6,421 nt of DNA from Acidobacteriota bacterium. GTDB lineage: Bacteria > Acidobacteriota > Blastocatellia > Pyrinomonadales > Pyrinomonadaceae. This document shows positions 1 to 3,722 of the stretch, piece after piece. Positions within the stretch are counted from its first letter, which is position 1. Each line of letters starts with the position of its first letter. The notes beneath the pieces are model-generated. The model was not told the origin of the DNA and did no database searches. It saw only the letters and a program-made list of their open reading frames with translations. The translations under genes were made by a program, and so were the position numbers. The stretch is taken from contig JAEZJR010000249.1 in assembly GCA_023415725.1 (NCBI GenBank), positions 1 to 6,421 of the forward strand, given 5' to 3'.

Positions 1-91
1 ATTGGTTGTCCTGCACCGGATGCCCCTGCCGCGTCGTCAGCGTCCGATCGCCCTTCTTCGCGTTCCCGTTATTGTTGTTCTTCTTCGCCAT
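1..91 (-). CDS. Catalase, N-terminal fragment (runs off left edge)
   Basis: The minus strand from the ATG at 91-89 reads MAKKNNNNGNAKKGDRTLTT and then RQGHPVQDNQ, 30 codons, before leaving the window. The segment LTTRQGHPVQDNQ (residues 18-30) matches the conserved start of haem catalases, which break hydrogen peroxide down to water and oxygen. The first 16 or so residues are a Lys/Asn-rich leader with no hydrophobic core, so this looks cytoplasmic. The haem-pocket His, Asn and Tyr residues lie outside the window, so activity and clade cannot be judged. AAGGAG lies 13 nt upstream of the ATG, a slightly long spacing. The gene is divergent from the toxin-antitoxin operon and the two share a roughly 260-nt intergenic region. 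The family call is good; whether the gene is intact is unknown. Confidence 0.85.
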   Translation of the reverse strand, partial: MAKKNNNNGNAKKGDRTLTTRQGHPVQDNQ

Positions 92-104
92 ATGATTTCT
101 CTAG

Positions 105-110
105 CTCCTT
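105..110 (-). promoter_or_regulatory. Shine-Dalgarno site of the catalase gene
   Basis: The minus strand reads AAGGAG here, 13 nt before the ATG at 91-89. It is the only purine-rich SD-like site close to that start and supports the chosen start codon. Confidence 0.55.
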
Positions 111-121
111 ATAGACTGTGC

Positions 122-178
122 TTTCGATCGAAACGCGAAGACACTTCGGCGTGGGCACACGCGCTTCACAAAAGCGCG
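122..178. repeat. Palindrome and stem-loop in the catalase leader
   Basis: TTTCGATCGAAA at 122-133 is a perfect 12-bp palindrome. CGCGCTT (160-166) pairs perfectly with AAGCGCG (172-178) across a 5-nt loop. Both would lie in the 5' untranslated leader of the catalase mRNA if the upstream promoter is real. The palindrome could be a repressor or activator site, and the stem-loop could affect mRNA stability. No T-run follows the stem-loop on either strand, so it is not a standard terminator. Only the symmetry is seen; function is inferred. Confidence 0.4.
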
Positions 179-224
179 CGGCCGAAAGGGGGTTAAAGCT
201 CACGAAAAGATCCGGTACTGCGAC

Positions 225-252
225 TATATATCACCCGCGAACGCGGGAACAA
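225..252 (-). promoter_or_regulatory. Possible catalase promoter with a palindromic spacer
   Basis: On the minus strand TTGTTC (252-247) is followed after 16 nt by TATATA (230-225), a plausible -35/-10 pair. The spacer is occupied by the symmetric element CCCGCG AA CGCGGG (234-247 on the plus strand), which also abuts the -35 box. A symmetric site between the two promoter boxes is a common place for a regulator to bind. The implied leader is about 125 nt. Only the motif matches and the palindrome are seen; promoter activity is not shown. Confidence 0.35.
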
Positions 253-289
253 GAAAAAAATTCCTTCCGTTTATTGAGGGTTGAGAAGA

Positions 290-318
290 TTGAATCCATA
301 GCTCACAAATGGTAGTAT
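290..318 (+). promoter_or_regulatory. Possible toxin-antitoxin promoter
   Basis: TTGAAT (290-295) and TAGTAT (313-318) are separated by 17 nt. Each matches four of six sigma70-type consensus positions. The -10 box overlaps the first operator half-site, as expected for an autorepressed toxin-antitoxin operon. The match is weak and other pairs are possible. Confidence 0.3.
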
Positions 319-353
319 TACTTATTGGAGTAATACCGAAGGAAGTAATACTA
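313..353 (+). promoter_or_regulatory. Toxin-antitoxin operator: three AGTAATAC half-sites
   Basis: GTATTACT at 315-322 is the exact reverse complement of AGTAATAC at 329-336 (6-nt spacer), and AGTAATAC recurs at 344-351. The first and third copies form a longer perfect 11-bp inverted repeat, TAGTATTACTT (313-323) against AAGTAATACTA (343-353), which ends on the first base of the antitoxin ATG. The antitoxin SD AAGGA (339-343) lies between copies two and three. AbrB/MazE-fold antitoxins, alone or with their toxin, usually repress their own operon by binding such palindromes. A bound complex here would cover the -10 region, the SD and the start codon. Confidence 0.75.
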
Positions 354-598
354 TGCGAGTAACAATCAAAGGTCAGGTAACGATTCCGCTCGCGGTGAGA
401 GAAAGACTGGGCATTTTTCCGGGCACCGAGGTAGAATTCGTGGTCCGCGGTGATTCCGTTAAGTTGGTAAAGTCGGAGAGCAGGAAAAAGGGAGGGCTGT
501 CCCGCGGCGAACGTGCCGTCGCGCTCCTCGCCGGCAAGGCTACCGATAAGAGATTAACAACGGATCAGATCATGGCATTGACGCGAGGTGATGATTGA
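353..598 (+). CDS. AbrB/MazE-fold (VapB-type) antitoxin
   Basis: This 81-residue protein has an N-terminal swapped-hairpin AbrB-type DNA-binding domain at residues 1-45: MRVTIKGQVTIPLAVRERLG, followed by GTEVEFVV and a basic VKLVKSE strand. The K-G-Q-V-T-I-P and R-x-x-L-G-I signatures are typical. The C-terminal half (about 46-81) is Lys/Arg/Asp-rich without a clear fold; in this family it usually wraps the toxin and blocks its active site. The ATG at 353 is preceded by AAGGA at 9-nt spacing. The stop codon overlaps the toxin start by 4 bases, which implies translational coupling. By eye the gene is more AT-rich than the minus-strand genes, consistent with a transferable module. The family is clear; the exact subfamily name is not. 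Confidence 0.88.
   Translation: MRVTIKGQVTIPLAVRERLGIFPGTEVEFVVRGDSVKLVKSESRKKGGLSRGERAVALLAGKATDKRLTTDQIMALTRGDD
585..590 (+). promoter_or_regulatory. Shine-Dalgarno site of the PIN toxin
   Basis: GAGGTG inside the antitoxin 3' end lies 4 nt before the TTG start at 595. It matters because the start is non-ATG and the preceding in-frame codon (592-594) is a TGA stop. Confidence 0.55.
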
Positions 599-999
599 AG
601 GAAACGATTATCGACAGTAACGTGTTGATCGACATCCTTCTGCGTGACGAGAACTGGTTCGATCGGTCATCTGAAGCGGTGGTAACGGCGATGAATGATT
701 CGGCGGTGGTTATAAATCCGATCATATTCGCCGAGGTATCGCTTTCATTCAAGAAGATCGAAGACCTCGACCAGGTTCTTCCGGCGGACCTTTACCGGCG
801 AGACGAAATTCCATATGAAGCGGCCTTTCTCGCTGGGAGGGCATTCGTAAAATATCGGCGACAGGGCGGCTCCCGTACTACTCCGATGCCCGATTTCTAT
901 ATCGGGGCCCACGCAGAAGTTTCGAACTTTCGCGTTCTCACCCGCGACCCACGACGTTTCCGCCGCTACTTCCCTTCGGTAGAGCTGATTGCTCCATAA
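595..999 (+). CDS. PIN-domain ribonuclease toxin (VapC-like)
   Basis: This 134-residue single-domain PIN protein carries the four acidic metal-binding positions: Asp7 in IIDSNVLID, Glu47 in IIFAEVS, Asp100 in MPDFYIGAHA and Asp118 in LTRDPRRFRRYFP. VapC-like toxins are Mg/Mn-dependent RNases that cut tRNA or rRNA and stop growth when the antitoxin is lost. The start must be the TTG at 595: the codon before it is TGA, and the next possible start, GTG at codon 10, would remove Asp7. The TTG shares bases with the antitoxin TGA stop in a 4-base overlap. All catalytic positions are present, so the toxin is probably active. The RNA target cannot be inferred from sequence. Confidence 0.9.
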   Translation: MKETIIDSNVLIDILLRDENWFDRSSEAVVTAMNDSAVVINPIIFAEVSLSFKKIEDLDQVLPADLYRRDEIPYEAAFLAGRAFVKYRRQGGSRTTPMPDFYIGAHAEVSNFRVLTRDPRRFRRYFPSVELIAP

Positions 1000-1026
1000 C
1001 GTCCTTCCCGTTCGACAAGCAAACGT

Positions 1027-1043
1027 CAGCTCCGTAGGAGCTG
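1027..1043. repeat. Short stem-loop between convergent genes
   Basis: CAGCTCC (1027-1033) pairs perfectly with GGAGCTG (1037-1043) around a GTA loop. It lies in the 65-nt gap between the toxin stop at 999 and the stop of the convergent minus-strand gene at 1065, the usual place for a shared bidirectional terminator. Neither flank has a T-run, so intrinsic termination would be weak. It may instead be a short dispersed palindrome. Confidence 0.45.
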
Positions 1044-1064
1044 CATTGCAGACCCTTGCCACGC

Positions 1065-1661
1065 CTACGATGTTGACGATCCGTTTCGTCTAAGTGCCTC
1101 CAAAACCTTCCGCCCCCGCGGCGACAACCGATACCCCGGCCTCAAACTCTCCGTCAGCCCTAACGCTTTTAATTTCCGTACCCATGGCTTGAACGTAGGA
1201 ATGGTGAGGCCGATCGATTCGGCTAAGACGGCCGCGTGGGTGTTCGGCTGGTCGTGGATCATCTGGAGGTAAGCTTGCGTCCAGTTGCCGCGTTGGCTTC
1301 CGGCGTCGAGCTTGCGGAGCTTCGCAATGATCTCGTCGAGTTCCGTTTTGGACAGTTTGTCGTTGGTACGGAGTGCTTTCCTCGGGTCCTCGCCTACCCA
1401 TCGCACGCCGATGCGGTAGATGTCCTCGTCTCGGTCGTAAAGGTCTGCAATCAGCGCTTTCTTCGATTCGTAACCCGCCGCTCGTGCGTCCGCCTCGGTG
1501 ATCTTCCGCTCCGTCACGACATCGACAGAGTCTATCCCGATCACCCCGAGTTGCGTCATCTGCGTCCCGCCAGCCTTAACGCCCGCTCGCTTCCACCGCC
1601 GAAACAGCAGTGTGATCTCGCCCCTCTTTATCTTTTCGATGACCGTATTCTTGATCAGCAT
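1065..1661 (-). CDS. ASCH/PUA-like protein with predicted C-terminal winged helix
   Basis: This 198-residue protein starts at ATG 1661-1659 (MLIKNTVIEKIKRGEITLLF). Residues 1-93 resemble the ASCH/PUA-like fold: an IKRGE turn, Arg21/Arg22, a GVIGIDSVDVV strand, ITEADARAAGY, and a final YRIGVRWVGEDPR strand. ASCH domains are thought to bind RNA or nucleotides. Residues 95-120 form a Lys/Leu-rich linker helix. Residues 124-190 look like a winged helix (YLQMIHDQPNTHAAVLAESI, TFKPWVRKLKALGL, GYRLSPRGRKVLEAL). A nucleic-acid-binding regulator is the inferred role. The reading frame stays open upstream to 1898, but that part crosses the REP pair and runs antisense to the MoaD-like gene, so it is rejected. 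No SD is visible: the REP pair ends 4 nt before the ATG. Confidence 0.7.
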   Translation of the reverse strand: MLIKNTVIEKIKRGEITLLFRRWKRAGVKAGGTQMTQLGVIGIDSVDVVTERKITEADARAAGYESKKALIADLYDRDEDIYRIGVRWVGEDPRKALRTNDKLSKTELDEIIAKLRKLDAGSQRGNWTQAYLQMIHDQPNTHAAVLAESIGLTIPTFKPWVRKLKALGLTESLRPGYRLSPRGRKVLEALRRNGSSTS

Positions 1662-1665
1662 AAAC

Positions 1666-1721
1666 GGAACGCGGACATTCCTGTCCGCAATTCGGCCGGC
1701 GAACAGGAATGTCCGCGTTCC
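1666..1721. repeat. Inverted pair of REP elements (BIME-like)
   Basis: GGAACGCGGACATTCCTGT (1666-1684) is repeated as its exact reverse complement at 1703-1721, giving a perfect 19-bp inverted repeat around an 18-nt loop. Each arm also contains a REP-type unit, a GGAAC tag followed by a small hairpin: GCGGACA (1671-1677) pairs with TGTCCGC (1682-1688) around TTCC, and the opposite-strand copy has one mismatch (TGTTCGC). Tagged hairpins in inverted pairs are the hallmark of REP/BIME elements mobilised by RAYT (TnpA-REP) transposases. No RAYT gene is in the window. The pair fills most of the 65-nt gap between the MoaD-like stop and the ASCH-winged-helix ATG. Confidence 0.75.
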
Positions 1722-1726
1722 CAAAG

Positions 1727-2008
1727 TCACCCGCCGCTGACGGCGTTGAAGATATGAAGTTCGCCCCCGGCCGCGATCGCGGTCTTCAAACCGTCCAACC
1801 GCCGCACATCGCGCCCGTCGTAGAAGATATTCACGTGCTGCCGTATCTCGCCCTGCTCGTTCAAGATGCGATCGCGAAGCGCCGGGCTCACCGCCCAAAG
1901 CGAGGCGAGAGCTTCGCCCACATGCCCGGGCCTTCCATCCAATGCAAACTCCGTCGCCCCGCCCGAGAACGACTTCAAATGCCCGCTTATATAGATCGTA
2001 AAAGCCAC
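1727..2008 (-). CDS. MoaD/ThiS-fold ubiquitin-like protein ending in Gly-Gly
   Basis: This 93-residue protein has the beta-grasp pattern of the MoaD/ThiS family: an N-terminal strand (MAFTIYISGHL), a helix around 30-47 (VGEALASLWAVSPALRDRIL), the strand HVNIFYDGRDVRRLDGL, and the C-terminal GGELHIFNAVSGG. The terminal Gly-Gly is the residue pair that E1-like enzymes adenylate and convert to a thiocarboxylate (sulfur carrier) or use for conjugation. The start is GTG at 2008-2006; no good SD is visible because repeats lie directly upstream. No MoaE, MoeB, ThiF or ThiG gene is in the window, so a role in molybdopterin or thiamine synthesis is not supported. The upstream neighbour on the same strand is an Asp-box propeller, about 300 nt away. 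Confidence 0.82.
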   Translation of the reverse strand: MAFTIYISGHLKSFSGGATEFALDGRPGHVGEALASLWAVSPALRDRILNEQGEIRQHVNIFYDGRDVRRLDGLKTAIAAGGELHIFNAVSGG

Positions 2009-2044
2009 CCTGCGACTCTGACCCTGTTCCGTGTCTTTACGTGC

Positions 2045-2175
2045 CTTCCGTGTATTCCGTGGTTCCGTTCTTTACTTCCTCTTCTTCTTATTCTTCTTAT
2101 TCTGTGGTCAAAGGATCAGAACACAGATCAAGAAGAACAAAACGGAACAAGATGAAACTACGGAACACACGGAAG
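2045..2175. repeat. Imperfect long inverted repeat, CACGGAA type
   Basis: CTTCCGTGTATTCCGT (2045-2060) matches the reverse complement of 2160-2175 at 15 of 16 positions. Between the arms, further partial complementarity is visible, such as TCTGTG (2101-2106) with CACAGA (2122-2127). The left arm contains repeated TTCCGTG words spaced 8-10 nt apart. There is also a pyrimidine-rich stretch at about 2068-2100. No open frame here resembles a protein. With 2235-2302 it fills the 300-nt gap between the propeller and MoaD-like genes, which otherwise holds nothing I can identify. Confidence 0.6.
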
Positions 2176-2234
2176 TCTTATCAGAAATTTGAAATGCCCG
2201 CTTACGAATACCCTGAACGTCTTCGCGTCTCTCC

Positions 2235-2302
2235 CTTTGCGTCCTTTGCGAGCTTTACGTGAAAAGAATTTATCTCACGCAAAGCTCGCAAAGGACGCAA
2301 AG
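2235..2302. repeat. Large palindrome built of 9-nt units
   Basis: The left arm (2235-2261) is three 9-nt units: CTTTGCGTC, CTTTGCGAG, CTTTACGTG. The right arm (2276-2302) is their inverse: CACGCAAAG, CTCGCAAAG, GACGCAAAG. Positions 2235-2256 pair perfectly with 2281-2302 (22 bp). Counting through 2262/2275 the arms are 28 bp with one mismatch, around a 12-nt loop. The foot of the hairpin lies 6 nt beyond the propeller stop codon. There is no T-run after it on either strand, so an intrinsic terminator is unlikely, but it could protect the 3' end of the mRNA or weaken read-through to the MoaD-like gene. Confidence 0.8.
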
Positions 2303-2308
2303 AAATAT

Positions 2309-3373
2309 CTAATAGATCCTCACACAATTAATCTCCGGCAGCGCGCCCTGGATCATCTCCCACGAATCCCCGTCGTCGCGCGAGCCGAACAGCTTCCCGT
2401 TCTTTGTACCAAAATAGACTTCGTCGCCGGCCGAGTGCATCGCATCGCGCAATATCACCTCGAACGCATTTTCTTGAGGCAGCCCGTTCACGAGCGGTTC
2501 CCACGAATCGCCCTCATCGCGGCTGCGATAGACGCGCAATTTACCCTCGCACGTGTACCGCTCCCCGTCCGCCTTGAGCGGGATGATGTGCACGCTTCCG
2601 CTCTCCGTCACCGTCACAGGGAATCCGAAATTCGACGGCAGCCCGCTCTCGATCTCCTCCCACGTCTTCGCACCGTCGCGGCTGCGGTAAACGCCGTGAT
2701 GGTTCTGCAAAAAGAACGTGTCCTTTTTCACCGGGTGCCGCGCGATCTTGTGCACGCACTGGCCGAATTCCGGGAACTGGTCCGGCAGAAAATAAGCCCT
2801 CACGCCCGTGTTCGACACGTTCCATGTCGCGCCTTTATCTGAAGACTGGTAAACGCCGCCAGTCGAGATCGCAACCTTCAGATCGTTCGGATCGTCCGCG
2901 TCCGTCACGATCGTGTGCACCGCTAGACCACCGAAACCCGGTTGCCACTCCTTGCAATGCGGATGGTTCCACAGGCCGCGATTGAGCGACCACGTCGCTC
3001 CGTTATCGTGCGATTCGAATACTGCAGCCGGGGCGGCGCCGACGTAAATCGAATCATCCTCCGCCCCCGCCGCTATCTGCCAGATGTTCTCGAGCGATTT
3101 CTCCGTGTCCTCGGGGAATTTGATCCGCATCTCCTCGGGCATGTCCCACGTCACGCCGTTGTCGTCGCTGAAAACAAGTTCCGCCCCGAAATGCCAACTC
3201 GTCGCCGCGGCCCAGATACGATCCCTCCCCGCGCGCCTGTCCAGCATCGCAGCGTAAACCGAACGCCCCGAAAAATGCGGCCCGGTCATCGTCCACCCAT
3301 CGACGTTTCGGTCCAAAATGAACAGCCCCTTCGCCGTCCCTACAAGAAGCTTCCCCTCAACCATAAATCTCAT
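2309..3373 (-). CDS. Six-Asp-box (BNR/sialidase-type) beta-propeller protein
   Basis: This 354-residue protein starts at ATG 3373-3371; a second ATG at 3364 (MVEGKLLVGTAKGLFILD) is equally possible and fits the usual family start better. Six Asp-box motifs, S-x-D-x-G-x-T/S-W or close variants, are spaced about 47-56 residues apart: SDDNGVTW (69-76), SHDNGATW (121-128), SSDKGATW (177-184), SRDGAKTW (231-238), SRDEGDSW (284-291) and SRDDGDSW (331-338). These mark the turns of a propeller. No signal peptide or membrane segment is visible, so it is probably cytoplasmic. Asp boxes occur in sialidases, but I do not see the arginine triad arranged clearly enough to call an enzyme; a structural or binding role is as likely. 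The frame extends upstream to 3484, but that part is repeat DNA. Confidence 0.85.
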   Translation of the reverse strand: MRFMVEGKLLVGTAKGLFILDRNVDGWTMTGPHFSGRSVYAAMLDRRAGRDRIWAAATSWHFGAELVFSDDNGVTWDMPEEMRIKFPEDTEKSLENIWQIAAGAEDDSIYVGAAPAAVFESHDNGATWSLNRGLWNHPHCKEWQPGFGGLAVHTIVTDADDPNDLKVAISTGGVYQSSDKGATWNVSNTGVRAYFLPDQFPEFGQCVHKIARHPVKKDTFFLQNHHGVYRSRDGAKTWEEIESGLPSNFGFPVTVTESGSVHIIPLKADGERYTCEGKLRVYRSRDEGDSWEPLVNGLPQENAFEVILRDAMHSAGDEVYFGTKNGKLFGSRDDGDSWEMIQGALPEINCVRIY

Positions 3374-3384
3374 TCTGGGTAAAA

Positions 3385-3414
3385 ATCGTGCCCTACGAGG
3401 CGTATAGATCGTGC
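3385..3414. repeat. Short direct repeat upstream of the propeller gene
   Basis: ATCGTGC occurs at 3385-3391 and again at 3408-3414, just upstream of the propeller start, flanking CCTACGAGGCGTATAG. It sits where the promoter or leader of the propeller gene should be. No convincing -35/-10 pair or SD can be picked out. Confidence 0.35.
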
Positions 3415-3442
3415 GACCCGTTCCCACGCATCCCAAACGCCG

Positions 3443-3671
3443 GTCGGTCGCCAACGGCGACAAAGCTATAAAGCCTAGGGACATAGTGAGGCTTTGCGAA
3501 CGAGTCCCTAGGTCAAGTCCAATAGTCCGACTGCTCCCTGAAGGGGAGCGACCTATGTTACCCCGGGTTCGTCCCCTTCAGGGACGAGAGCGATCCGCGA
3601 ATTCGACCTAGGGTTCCGCTCGCTGCTGCTCGCTTCACCCTATGCTTTAGAAGTCGGTCGCCTTCAGCGAC
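3443..3671. repeat. Tract of six consecutive stem-loops bounded by a direct repeat
   Basis: The tract fills most of the 349-nt gap between the propeller start and the HerA-like stop. Perfect stems are: GTCGCC/GGCGAC (3447-3461); CCTAGGGAC (3474-3482)/GTCCCTAGG (3504-3512); GCTCCC/GGGAGC (3533-3549); CGTCCC/GGGACG (3570-3586); TAGGGT (3609-3614)/ACCCTA (3637-3642); GTCGC/GCGAC (3657-3671). The 10-mer GTCGGTCGCC stands at both ends (3443-3452 and 3653-3662). CCCTGAAGGGG (3536-3546) recurs inverted at 3573-3583. No frame here looks like protein. It reads as a non-coding mosaic repeat, possibly a non-autonomous mobile element; a structured RNA cannot be excluded. Confidence 0.6.
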
Positions 3672-3722
3672 AAGTACCACCCGCCCGGTCGACTGGGTCA
3701 TTAATGCTCCCGGCGTTGTCCG

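Noticed and set aside
353..999. Phage or plasmid region suggested by the toxin-antitoxin pair
   Set aside because: No integrase, replication, mobilisation or structural gene and no tRNA attachment site is present; chromosomal toxin-antitoxin pairs are common.
1236..1757. Plus-strand open frame opposite the ASCH-winged-helix gene
   Set aside because: It has no family resemblance, crosses the REP pair, and the minus-strand protein shows domain-like features.
2235..2302. CRISPR-like array
   Set aside because: Units are 9 nt without spacers and the two sets are inverted; there are no cas genes.
2235..2302. Intrinsic terminator
   Set aside because: The stem is strong, but no T-run follows on either strand.
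2189..2842. Plus-strand open frame starting in the repeat gap and running opposite the propeller gene
   Set aside because: Its start lies in repeat DNA and the rest is antisense to Asp-box codons; it is only a shadow.
2309..3373. Calling the propeller protein a sialidase
   Set aside because: Asp boxes alone are structural. No secretion signal and no convincing catalytic Arg triad or Tyr/Glu pair could be identified by eye.
3374..3484. N-terminal extension of the propeller protein up to the ATG at 3484
   Set aside because: The 37 extra residues are translated repeat and stem-loop sequence, with no SD before 3484; MVEGKLLVGTAKGLF is the expected family start region.
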